Shown: positions 8,802-15,998 of the stretch, piece after piece
How the letters are laid out: every line of letters begins with the position of its first letter
How positions within the stretch are numbered: position 1 is the stretch's first letter
Position numbers and translations under genes: made by a program
From: Deltaproteobacteria bacterium
Lineage (GTDB): Bacteria > Desulfobacterota_B > Binatia > UBA9968
Reading direction: 5' to 3'
Length of the DNA: 18,311 nt
Assembly: GCA_005879255.1 (NCBI GenBank)
Contig: VBKY01000167.1
Coordinates: forward strand, 4,528-22,838
The notes under the pieces: model-generated
The model's input: only the letters and a program-made list of their open reading frames with translations
Database searches by the model: none
What the model was told of the DNA's origin: nothing

Positions 8802-9089
8802 TTACGTCGAAAAATCCGGGTAACCAAACGGCGCGATTTTTTTTCTATACTCGGCATTCAAGGCTGCCCTGTCGCCTTTCCATACCAATCGAGTGAATCC
8901 ATTGAGCAGAAATGGATGTGCTCCGAACCGGTAGAGTGTGGCGTAGTCGATATCGATCAATGCGTTTCTTTCTTCCTCTGTCAGGTCACGACCTGCGAGA
9001 AATTTCTCCGTGTCCGCTTTGAAGGCATTCGCAGTCTTCATGTCCAGGATGACCTCGCGCATCACTTTGTCTACCTGATATTTGCTCAT
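8802..9089 (-). CDS. LigA-type small subunit of an extradiol dioxygenase
   Basis: A 95-aa all-helical protein of the LigA family, the small (alpha) subunit of protocatechuate 4,5-dioxygenase-type enzymes, which caps the active site of the LigB subunit. It starts MSKYQVDKVMREVIL, with FLAGRDLTEEERNALIDIDY in the middle and the typical LYRFGAHPFLLNGFTRLVW (72-90 region omitted here only in exact numbering). Length fits stand-alone LigA domains. The ATG at 9089 overlaps the stop of the preceding LigB-type gene by four bases (ATGA), so translation is coupled and the two proteins are probably made in equal amounts. It is the last gene of the operon before the 347-bp spacer. The family is clear; the ring-cleavage substrate is not. 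Confidence 0.92.
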   Translation of the reverse strand: MSKYQVDKVMREVILDMKTANAFKADTEKFLAGRDLTEEERNALIDIDYATLYRFGAHPFLLNGFTRLVWKGDRAALNAEYRKKIAPFGYPDFST

Positions 9090-9943
9090 GGCAACACTCC
9101 CGCTTCGACGTCCCAGGCCATGTACGGGACCGACCCTTTGGATTTCGGAAAGCGAACTCCCGAGACGCTGGGCGGTTTCCCGTCTGCGAGTCCCATAAGC
9201 AGCACGAAATTCAAAAACCCGGGAGTCACATTTCCAGATGCCATCATGCGATCCCAGGTCGCTTCCTCGATCACCGTCTCCACGTCGCCGCTGCCGACGA
9301 GATGCATCATCCTGCGGTCAAATTCCGGGTCTGAAGAAGAACGTCCTTCTTTCGGTCCACCGATCTCTATGGCGAGGTGGCCGCTCGACAGCACACCCAC
9401 GCGCTTATCCGCGGGAAGCTCCGCGATCATTTTCCGTAGCGCATTGCCGAGTTCATAGAAGCGCCGCGCCGGAGGAATGGGCGGAGCCATCACATTGGTG
9501 AAAATTGGAACGATGGGCAGATCCATTTCCGGGCGAATGAAGTTGAGCGGTACGGTGAAAGCGTGGTCGATGCGAAATTCGTCCGAAAACGAAAAATCAA
9601 CGCCCATTTTCGGCGCCAACTGGAGCAGGCTCCTTGCTACGTCGACATCGATGTCAGCGCGGTAGGGGGCGATACCGAAGGTGCGCAGCTCATGGGGAAA
9701 TGGTCCTTCCGCTTTTGGCGCCTTGCCGATCAGAAACGCCGGCATGTTGTCCATAAAGAACTGATTGAGGTGATCGCTGGCAATTACAACCAAGACATCC
9801 GGCCTGCAGCCGGCCATCCGCTTTCGCATCAGTTCGTAATCCCGCGCGGCCTCAACGATGGCCGGCTCCGGGTCGGGACCCGCTATTTGTCCCGGGAAAT
9901 TCGGGCTGTGCGTGATTCCCATGATCTCAACGAGTTTTGCCAT
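9086..9943 (-). CDS. LigB-family extradiol dioxygenase subunit lacking the usual Glu iron ligand
   Basis: A 285-aa class III extradiol dioxygenase (LigB fold), expected to cleave a catecholic ring next to the hydroxyl groups using non-haem Fe(II). Numbered from the ATG at 9943, His12 in GITHSP and His58 in ASDHLNQFF match the two iron-binding histidines (His12 and His61 of protocatechuate 4,5-dioxygenase), and His189 in SSGHLAIEIGGP matches the catalytic base (His195). At the third ligand position, where the family has Glu242 in a G-x-E-L-x-x-W context, this protein reads TPGFLNF with Gly242. A TTG at 9964 would add seven residues, but the ATG at 9943 has GAGAG eight bases upstream and yields the standard LigB N-terminus MAKLVEIMG. 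It sits 32 bp after the other LigB-type gene and overlaps the LigA-type gene by four bases. Either iron is bound differently or activity relies on a partner. Confidence 0.88.
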   Translation of the reverse strand: MAKLVEIMGITHSPNFPGQIAGPDPEPAIVEAARDYELMRKRMAGCRPDVLVVIASDHLNQFFMDNMPAFLIGKAPKAEGPFPHELRTFGIAPYRADIDVDVARSLLQLAPKMGVDFSFSDEFRIDHAFTVPLNFIRPEMDLPIVPIFTNVMAPPIPPARRFYELGNALRKMIAELPADKRVGVLSSGHLAIEIGGPKEGRSSSDPEFDRRMMHLVGSGDVETVIEEATWDRMMASGNVTPGFLNFVLLMGLADGKPPSVSGVRFPKSKGSVPYMAWDVEAGVLP

Positions 9944-9951
9944 TTTCCCGT

Positions 9952-9956
9952 CTCTC
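9952..9956 (-). promoter_or_regulatory. Shine-Dalgarno supporting the ATG start of the second LigB-type gene
   Basis: GAGAG on the minus strand, eight bases before the ATG at 9943. It favours this ATG over the in-frame TTG at 9964. Confidence 0.6.
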
Positions 9957-9975
9957 TTTCCCAACCCGTCCGCGG

Positions 9976-11016
9976 CTACTGGCGCGCGGGAGGAAACAAA
10001 GCCAGCGCCTTATCTGAGTTAAAAATATAGGACTCTACGAAAAGCTGCAGCGAAGCTTTGCGCCCTTCCATCGCGCCCGCGAGACAGATCCAATTCAGCA
10101 TTTCGTGTTGGCCTGAGGCGCGCATCTGGTCAGGATCGAGATCACGCCACTGGCGCAAGTGCCCCGTCTTTAGTTCCGCGAAACGCTGCCGGTCCACTTC
10201 CACGTCGGGATACAAGAAGTGATGTTTAGCCGTGAGCGTGCCATGCGACCAGCTCGATGACCCGATCAGCGCCACGCGCCATGGGCTTTCCTCGATGATG
10301 CGCGCAATTTGTTTTCCCAGATCGTAGCAACGCCAAGGGGCCGGCGAAGGCGGCAGCCGGCCCTCGATAGTTTTTCCTTTTATGCGCAGATTGCTGCCGT
10401 AACAGTTCACGTGGAACGGAATAATCGGATAAGAAAACCCTTTGCGATCGTAGTCGAGATAAAGAATCGTGCGCGCGAAGGCGTGGCTGAGCACTTGAGC
10501 GTGATGCAGTCGATAGGACCAAGTCACGTCAAAGCCAGTTTCGAGCAGCTTTTCCGCGAGCAGATTGGCTGCTTCCCGATGCCCTTTAATTTTAACTACC
10601 ATGTCTTTGGGCTCGTTCCACACGTTGGTGTCGGCGCCGAGGCCATCGCTCGCCTTAAAGGGCGCGCAGTCGACTTCATCGAACGCGTAAACGCAGAAGG
10701 GTGGGATCACATCCTCGCGAAAGTTTTCGTACTGGTCATCGCCCCAGATCAAGACACAATCCGGCTTGAAGGCGTCCAACGCGGCGCGGGCGGCGCGCAC
10801 TCCCTCAAGGAGCGCGGCGCGATGCCTGCGCGCGGCTGTCAGTCCTTCGTCGCTGTCCCATTCCGCCCGCATTCCCGCCGGCCAATTCTGCGGGTCTTTC
10901 ATCGCCGCTGGGGTAAGCTCGCTTTTGAGCAGGCGCCGCAGCACGTTGGCCATGTTCTCATCGGTAAATTGAAGATGCGGCGCGTGGGTCATGCCAATGC
11001 CGAGAATCTCTGCCAT
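9976..11016 (-). CDS. LigB-family extradiol dioxygenase paralogue (346 aa), one His ligand replaced by Gln
   Basis: A larger LigB-fold protein. His11 in GMTHAPHL matches the first iron ligand, SSSWSHGTL with His258 matches the catalytic-base loop, and ASGQHEMLNW supplies Glu305 at the third iron-ligand position. The second His ligand is absent: the aligned segment PDCVLIWGDDQYENF has Gln95 where the neighbouring paralogue has His58. I recall GDDQYENF-type sequences in other annotated extradiol dioxygenases, so this may be a clade trait rather than a lesion. Compared with ordinary LigB (about 280-300 aa), it has extra sequence between residues 20-70 and 110-145. The ATG at 11016 is preceded by AAGGGG nine to ten bases upstream. 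It follows the solute-binding gene after 39 bp and precedes the second LigB-type gene by 32 bp. The two may form a heteromer, as the two LigB-type subunits of 2-aminophenol 1,6-dioxygenase do. Confidence 0.88.
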   Translation of the reverse strand: MAEILGIGMTHAPHLQFTDENMANVLRRLLKSELTPAAMKDPQNWPAGMRAEWDSDEGLTAARRHRAALLEGVRAARAALDAFKPDCVLIWGDDQYENFREDVIPPFCVYAFDEVDCAPFKASDGLGADTNVWNEPKDMVVKIKGHREAANLLAEKLLETGFDVTWSYRLHHAQVLSHAFARTILYLDYDRKGFSYPIIPFHVNCYGSNLRIKGKTIEGRLPPSPAPWRCYDLGKQIARIIEESPWRVALIGSSSWSHGTLTAKHHFLYPDVEVDRQRFAELKTGHLRQWRDLDPDQMRASGQHEMLNWICLAGAMEGRKASLQLFVESYIFNSDKALALFPPARQ

Positions 11017-11055
11017 AAATTCTAACCCCTTTTTGTCAATTTCCCGCCAAACTCG

Positions 11056-12096
11056 TCAGCGCTCAAGACGCGCGAAAAAATTTTCATTTTCTATTTCCCT
11101 GATGACGCTGGCATCGATGTAATCGGACGCATGTTTGCCCTTCAGTTCAGGAACCAGGCTTTGGCTCAAGTACTCGATATCGGCTTCCAGCGCGTCATCC
11201 AACGGATAAGGTTTTATCGGAATGGTACCCAGATAATTCCTATGCATGGATGCGAGCAACGTCGTGTCGTCCACTCTTAAATATTTTCGAAAAATTCGAA
11301 AGGCCAGCTCTCGATCCTTCTTCCCCAACGAGATTGCTTCAACAAAAGCGCGGAAAAAGGCTTTCATCGCAGCGCGGCGATCCCGGACAACTTGGCGCGT
11401 CGAGGTCAGATCGCTCACCGACGTGCGAACCCCAAATTCAGTCGGGTCGGCCAGCACATTGACCTTCTGCCCGGTGATTTCTAGCTGGACGATATTGTCC
11501 CAACTCGCCAGCGTGGCGTCGAAGTTGCCTTGGAGCATGCCGATGATTCGTTTGTTGGATTCCGCGATGCCGGTGGGAAGTATTGTTACGTCACGCCCGG
11601 GGACCAAGCCGAGTTTTGGTAAGAATCGGTGCAGCAGCGCATCGGGACCGCTGCCGGGACGAACGCTGCCGATGCTTCGACCTTTGAGATTGCGTATCGA
11701 ACCGATCGCGGGATGAGCCACCAGCCGATAGCTCGCCAAACCGTAAGTGCCGACCACAACGATCGGCGCGCCTCGGGCTGCGGCGATCGCCGCAGCCGCA
11801 GCTGGATCAGAACTAACGTGCATGTCACCGGAAACCAGAGCGCTGATCGATGGGCTGCCGGCGCGGATGTAGATGAGCTTGGCGTCAATCCCATACTTTT
11901 CAAAAAGACCGACTTCCTTGGCAATCCACAGCGGCGACCGCGTGGGAGTGGCTGAGGTATAAGCAACGTTGAGGGCTTCGAGCTTCTTCTCCTGCGCCGT
12001 TGCCGAACCTACAAGAATCGACAAGAGAGGTACTGTAAAAAGACCCCTCATGCGTTTCTTGTTGATTTTGATCATCGCGGTCATGCATTCGATCAT
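11056..12096 (-). CDS. NitT/TauT-type ABC transporter solute-binding protein (second paralogue)
   Basis: A 346-aa periplasmic binding protein of the SsuA/NMT1-like family. The N-terminus is basic then hydrophobic (KINKKRMRGLFTVPLLSILV), with a signal-peptidase site near ATAQ-EKK. The mature part begins LEALNVAYTSATPTRSPLW and continues IAKEVGLFEKYGIDAKLIYI, the typical first lobe of this family. It is closely related along its whole length to the product of 13083-14093; shared stretches include LFEKYG, GLVPG-DVTI-PTG, KVNVLADP and SMHRNYL. Its ATG at 12096 overlaps the stop of the preceding gene as ATGA, and AAGAG lies eight bases upstream. In-frame ATGs at 12084, 12075 and 12051 are alternatives; the first is favoured by coupling. 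No ABC permease or ATPase gene is in the window. Substrate unknown, presumably the compound degraded by the operon. Confidence 0.92.
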   Translation of the reverse strand: MIECMTAMIKINKKRMRGLFTVPLLSILVGSATAQEKKLEALNVAYTSATPTRSPLWIAKEVGLFEKYGIDAKLIYIRAGSPSISALVSGDMHVSSDPAAAAAIAAARGAPIVVVGTYGLASYRLVAHPAIGSIRNLKGRSIGSVRPGSGPDALLHRFLPKLGLVPGRDVTILPTGIAESNKRIIGMLQGNFDATLASWDNIVQLEITGQKVNVLADPTEFGVRTSVSDLTSTRQVVRDRRAAMKAFFRAFVEAISLGKKDRELAFRIFRKYLRVDDTTLLASMHRNYLGTIPIKPYPLDDALEADIEYLSQSLVPELKGKHASDYIDASVIREIENENFFARLER

Positions 12097-13016
12097 CGTT
12101 TCATCTCTTGTATCAAATCATCGATGAAGCCGTCGTCGTCCAGCTCTTTCACCCAATGGAGATCCCACAAAGTTAAAGGATTGATATCAGCCACGCCGAA
12201 TTCCGCGGTGGCGATCTCAAAAGTATTGGCGATCGCCTGCGGCGTCGGATAGGGTTTTAGCTGCAGCAGCTTTACGATCGCGTCGAACTGCCTTTCTAAC
12301 TCACGGTGGTCGGTAATCTTCATCCGCTTCATCGGTTCCTGAGCGACAATTTTCAAAGCGTCATCTTTTCTGAGGATCATCAAACAGACGGCGTGAATTA
12401 CCGCTTTGGCATAATCTCTAAGTAGATCTGAATTCTCTCTAGAAAATTCAGACAAACAAGCTTGGGCGTAATGAGCGACCACCGGGAGATCCGGCACCGG
12501 CAAAATCTTCAAGCCGGCGGCAAGCGCATTTGGCAGGTACAGGTCGGACATGAACGTAGCGATGCATTCGCCGCTCACGACTTTTTTCCACTGGTTCCAG
12601 CGGCCGACTTCATTATCGCCGACCATCTGGATCTTCATGTCGTTTTCCAACCCAATCATCCTGAGCCACAGCACGAGTGCATGAGGTCTGCCGGAGGTGC
12701 GGACTGCCAAGTTCTTCCCTCTGAAAGCTTCCACGCTTTGCACATCGGTGGCAACGACCAACTCCAAACCGCGCCTGAGGCTCGGCGCGCAGAACATGGT
12801 AACTTTCTTTCCCTCTGCAGCCGCCGGATATAGATACTCCAGATGCTCGATGAGCACGTCACAAGCGTCATTGAACAGCGCGGCCTCGTATTCTTTCGTC
12901 CCTTTGATAAGAATCACCTCAACGTCCACGTTATAGTACCGCCGGGCCATCTCCTTGATGCAGAAAATGACCGGTATTCGGTCCTCATCTCGGTAGGCGA
13001 GCCTTAGGGTTGGCAT
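12093..13016 (-). CDS. Solute-binding-fold protein without signal peptide
   Basis: A 307-aa protein resembling type 2 periplasmic binding proteins of the NMT1/THI5 group: a beta-alpha start (TLRLAYRDEDRIPVIFCIKEM), a ligand-lobe segment with YEAALFNDACDVLIEHLEYL, GKNLAVRTSGRPHALVLWLR in the hinge region, and VSGECIATFMSDLYLPNAL. It lacks any export signal; the first residues after the ATG are already the first beta strand, and the 22 codons in front of the ATG hold no hydrophobic stretch or other start. It is therefore probably cytoplasmic. Cytoplasmic relatives of this fold include enzymes such as 4,5-dihydroxyphthalate decarboxylase and THI5-type pyrimidine synthase, so an enzymatic or sensory role is as likely as binding. 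It lies between two paralogous exported binding proteins, 66 bp after one and overlapping the next by four bases. There is no strong Shine-Dalgarno at 13016. The fold assignment is moderately sure; the function is not known. Confidence 0.8.
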   Translation of the reverse strand: MPTLRLAYRDEDRIPVIFCIKEMARRYYNVDVEVILIKGTKEYEAALFNDACDVLIEHLEYLYPAAAEGKKVTMFCAPSLRRGLELVVATDVQSVEAFRGKNLAVRTSGRPHALVLWLRMIGLENDMKIQMVGDNEVGRWNQWKKVVSGECIATFMSDLYLPNALAAGLKILPVPDLPVVAHYAQACLSEFSRENSDLLRDYAKAVIHAVCLMILRKDDALKIVAQEPMKRMKITDHRELERQFDAIVKLLQLKPYPTPQAIANTFEIATAEFGVADINPLTLWDLHWVKELDDDGFIDDLIQEMKR

Positions 13017-13082
13017 GACGTATACTCGAGCGACGAGTGGATCAAATCCTGTCCCGCTGAACTTTGGCTTCTCTGCGCTGAA

Positions 13083-14093
13083 TCATTTACTCTTTTGTCC
13101 GTGCAGCCGAGCGAAAAATCCTTCGCTTTCCAATTCATTCAGAAGCGATCGATCCATGAAGTCGGCGGCTTTCTTGCCTCTCAGCTCGGTAATGCTCGCG
13201 CTCAAATCTTCGATGTCTGCTTGTATGGCTTCTTCGATCGGATAAGGTTTAACCGGGATGGAGGTTAGTAAATAGTTTCGATGCATCGATTCCAAAAGCT
13301 TGGGCTCGTCGATTCTCATATATTTGCGGTAAGCGCGAAACGCGACCTCTTTATTGTTTCTTCCCAGCCAGATTGCTTCGGAGAATGCCCGAAGAAACGC
13401 TTTCGCCCGATTGCGATGATTGGTCAAAAATTGCCGGGTTGAAGAGATGTCGCTAGCGGGAGTCGGGACGCCCAAGTCAACCGGATCGGCCAATACATTT
13501 ATCTTCAGGCCTTTCAATTCCAACTGCGCTAGGTTGTCCACGGTCCCGATGGTCGCGTGAATCTTGCCCTGGAACATCAACAGCAGCCTCTCGTCCGATC
13601 TGCTCAGACCCGTCGGCATGATCGTGACATCCTTGCCGGGCACGAGACCGATTTTGAGGAGGATCCGCTGGAGCACGAAGTCGGTCGTCGTACCCGGTCG
13701 CAGCGCGCCAATCACCTTACCTCTGAGCTCTTTCACAGTCGTGATTGACGGATGAGCCATAAGCTTGTAGGCAATCGCGCCGAAGGTCGCGACCATCACC
13801 AGCGGCGCGCCCTGCGCGGCCGCCGCTGCAACCACCGATCCGCCGGTGGCGACGAAATGAACGTCGCCGCTAATCAGGGCGCTTACGGAAGGGTAACCCG
13901 CCGGTACAAAAATGGGTCTTCCGTCCAAACCATATTTCTCAAAGAGACCCATCTCCTTGGCGATCCACAGCGGCGCCCGGCTGCCGGATACCGAGGCATA
14001 AGAAACAACCAGAGGTTCAAGCTTCTTTTCTTGCGCCAAGAGGGCCGGCCCAAAAAACAAAAATAGCGTGGCGATAAAATAAATGGTTCTCAT
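13083..14093 (-). CDS. NitT/TauT-type ABC transporter solute-binding protein (first paralogue)
   Basis: A 336-aa exported binding protein of the SsuA/NMT1-like family. I choose the ATG at 14093 because it gives a classical signal peptide (MRTIYFIATLFLFFGPALLA, cleavage before QEKK). The open frame extends 24 residues further, to 14165, but that extension is polar and overlaps the preceding gene. The mature protein starts LEPLVVSYASVSGSRAPLWI, then GLFEKYGLDGRPIFVPAGYP and the lobe segments VTTVKELRGKVIG-like and GLVPGKDVTIMPTG. It shares extensive identity with the product of 11056-12096, pointing to a local duplication with a third binding-fold gene in between. It begins 31 bp after the frame-corrected end of the PqqC-like gene. 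No transporter membrane parts are nearby, so it may be an orphan receptor or use a permease encoded elsewhere. Confidence 0.92.
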   Translation of the reverse strand: MRTIYFIATLFLFFGPALLAQEKKLEPLVVSYASVSGSRAPLWIAKEMGLFEKYGLDGRPIFVPAGYPSVSALISGDVHFVATGGSVVAAAAAQGAPLVMVATFGAIAYKLMAHPSITTVKELRGKVIGALRPGTTTDFVLQRILLKIGLVPGKDVTIMPTGLSRSDERLLLMFQGKIHATIGTVDNLAQLELKGLKINVLADPVDLGVPTPASDISSTRQFLTNHRNRAKAFLRAFSEAIWLGRNNKEVAFRAYRKYMRIDEPKLLESMHRNYLLTSIPVKPYPIEEAIQADIEDLSASITELRGKKAADFMDRSLLNELESEGFFARLHGQKSK

Positions 14094-14124
14094 TGCTGTC
14101 CCGTTCGCGCCGCTATGCAGAAAA

Positions 14125-14936
14125 TTATCCCAGGCCTTCCTCGCCGGCGGTCTCGGCCGCTTCATAGTAAGCGTCGTAGGTGATCCATTGTCGGGCCTGA
14201 CCTTTTTTCAGTCTCATCCAAATGTCGGTTTGAGCCTCCTTGGTCGTCGCCCGGCTCATGATTACGCGTTCGCCGACTTTGCCATGTTCCTCATCGACGG
14301 CGTGCGCGTGAAAGAAATCCAGGGCCTTCTCGGGGACATGATATTTATCGCGCAAAACCTCAGCCCAAATCGCGAAAACGAGAGCGTTGATCCTTTCTCC
14401 GAGGCGCAGGTTGGACGGCAAGCCACCGATCGTCAGGCGCAACCCTCGATAGCGCTCTTCATCGATGATCAATTGCATCAGCGCCGAAGGTTCAGAGTTG
14501 ATAATCTCCTCTCGTTTCAAACCGAGTCCTCTCCCATTCTGACGAAGAGCTCCGGGTGAGCCGGGTACTTGCCGCCGCAGATGTCTTCGCCCGCTTCTTC
14601 GATCAGCACTCCCAGTTGCTCGCGTATTTCGGCCAGCGTTTCCGCATTGGCGACGATGTTCGCGTCGTTTCTCAGCGTCTGCATGACTGCATGATACTCC
14701 TGCTTGATCCAACCATGCAGCTGTTTCACCGTCCACTCGCCGCGGAACAGTTTTACGCAAAAGGGATGATTGATCTTGGTGTGGTGCACCAGCACGGCTT
14801 CTTTGGCAAGGTCCAAGAATTTTTCCGACGGCAGGAATTCACATGGCGGATCGGGAAAACGCGGCCGCTTCCAAGGAGTCGTGATGGATCGGTATAAACT
14901 GCGCGCTCTCTCAATGTCTTCGGCAAGTGTCCCCAT
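14125..14936 (-). pseudogene. PqqC/TenA-like (heme-oxygenase fold) putative iron-dependent oxidase, frame broken once
   Basis: Two overlapping frames encode one protein of the heme-oxygenase-like family (PqqC, TenA, and diiron oxidases such as UndA). The first frame (14936-14517) runs through INHPFCVKLFRGEWTVKQLH and LIEEAGEDICGGKYPAHPEL to FVRMGE, then stops. The second continues GLGLKREEIINSEPSALMQL, AIWAEVLRDKYHVPEKAL and FFHAHAVDEEHGKVG down to 14125. One missing base near 14526-14534 accounts for it: GGA GAG G-GA CTC joins the frames and gives 270 aa, a normal family length. His and acidic residues in EEAGED, AHPEL and HAHAVDEEH are candidate metal ligands (inference). AAGGAG lies 11 bases before the ATG at 14936. 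It sits between the PanB-like gene and a solute-binding protein. The break may be an assembly error, so the gene could be intact in the organism; the reaction is unknown. Confidence 0.82.
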
Positions 14937-15136
14937 AAGTGAAATTTCTCCTTTGGTGAACCGCGAACATTCTTCAGCTTAATCCATATTCTCGCCCTTC
15001 GCGAAGAAACTATATACGGTTCATACGCAATACTAGTCCGAGCAAGTTCAGTAGGCTCTTACGCCTGAAACTAACGAGTCAGTTTTCATCGAAAAACGTC
15101 GACCAGTGGGAAACGTAGAAAAGACCAACCAGAAGC
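14937..15136. other. Non-coding spacer upstream of the PqqC-like gene
   Basis: Two hundred bases between the frame-corrected end of the PanB-like gene and the ATG at 14936. It holds a ten-base perfect palindrome CTTCGCGAAG (14997-15006), an AT-rich TATATA (15011-15016) that could serve as a -10 box but has no good -35 partner at 16-18 bases, the right part of an inverted repeat (listed separately) and a strong Shine-Dalgarno (14948-14953). A secondary promoter here is possible but unproven. Confidence 0.5.
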
Positions 15137-15149
15137 CTATTTTCTACGT
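15113..15149. repeat. Perfect 10-bp inverted repeat at the end of the PanB-like gene
   Basis: ACGTAGAAAA (15113-15122) and its exact reverse complement TTTTCTACGT (15140-15149) are separated by 17 bases. On the transcribed strand the first arm encodes the last codons of the frame-corrected PanB-like protein and the TAG stop (15137-15139) opens the loop. The second arm is followed by TTCCC rather than a long T-tract, so it is a weak candidate for an intrinsic terminator. An mRNA-stabilising or processing hairpin within the operon is another reading. Confidence 0.55.
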
Positions 15150-15959
15150 CGTGCTAGTCCTTTTGATCTCGCCCTGAGCGCACCGGCTTTTCCCGCGCGT
15201 ACATCCTCAGCAAACTTCTTGGCAGCGTCGTAAAATGAAACTGCCACTGGGGCCATAGTTCGCGCGAGGCCGGTCCAATTCGCTCGCGTCGAATCCTAAA
15301 ACACGATGCGTGACGCCGATGACACCGTCGCAGTCGTCGCCGGCGCCAAACCCTGCGATCGTGGATACGTTCACCTCTTCAGTTATTTGTTTTGCCAAAG
15401 CGGCGGGCACACCGGTAATCAGCAGAGAGAAAGATCCGGCCGCGACCAGCGCGCGGGCGTCCTGCCAAACCCGTTCGTGCTCAACCCGCTCCGCCTGAGA
15501 ACGAAAGTCGCCGCTTCCGATCGAGGCCATGGGCGTTAATCCGATGTGTGCCATGACAGGAATTCCGGCTTTCACAATCGCCTTGACCGTTTCGGCATAA
15601 TCCACTCCAACCTCGAGCTTCACCGCCTGCGCCCCGGCCTCCTGTATGAATCTGCCCGCGTTTCGAATCGCGTCTTCCTGGCTTGCCTGGTAGCTCATGA
15701 ACGGCATGTCGCCGACAACCATGGCTCGTTGGCTGCCACGAACGGCCGAACGAGTCATCACAACCATTTCGTCCACCGTTACGAAAGCGCTGTCATCGTA
15801 TCCGAGCAAATTTCGCGCGCCGCTATCGCCGACCAGCAGGATATCGACGTTGGCTCGATCGAGAAGGCTGGCCATCGTGTAGTCATAGGCTGTCATGACA
15901 ACTATCTTTTGTTTGTCCCGCTTCATTTGTTGAATCTGTGGTATCGTTACTCTCGCCAT
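15137..15959 (-). pseudogene. PanB-like (ketopantoate hydroxymethyltransferase fold) protein, catalytic Glu replaced, frame broken near C-terminus
   Basis: A TIM-barrel protein of the PanB family, which normally adds a hydroxymethyl group to 2-oxoisovalerate. Metal-binding residues are kept: Asp45 in LLVGDS and Asp84 in VVGDMPFMSYQ, with KLE (114-116) and His138 in AHIGLTP. The catalytic Glu, found in LECVP of true PanB, is Thr182 in LLITGVPAALA, so it is unlikely to make ketopantoate; a related aldol or lyase reaction on an oxo-acid is possible (inference). As read, the frame ends after 250 residues at 15207 with an unrelated tail. One extra base near 15270-15290 hides the proper end, TGLARTMAPVAVSFYDAAKK then FAEDVRAGKAG, which resembles PanB C-termini; corrected length is 273 aa. 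It starts at ATG 15959, 39 bp after the Mo-hydroxylase gene, and belongs to the same operon. Confidence 0.85.
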
Positions 15960-15998
15960 GGTTTCGCCGTTTCCCGGATTAAAGCTCCCGTCAGATCT

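Noticed and set aside
8700..9458. A 252-codon open frame on the plus strand
   Set aside because: It is antisense to the LigA- and LigB-type genes, which carry clear family motifs; its own translation shows no domain features.
10309..11025. A 238-codon open frame on the plus strand
   Set aside because: It lies wholly opposite the 346-aa LigB-family gene and is explained by codon bias of that gene.
13017..13082. The 22 codons between a solute-binding gene and the signal-less binding-fold gene are in the same frame with no stop, suggesting TGA read-through
   Set aside because: A 22-codon open gap occurs by chance about one time in three; no read-through context or selenocysteine-type hairpin is evident, and each protein is complete alone.
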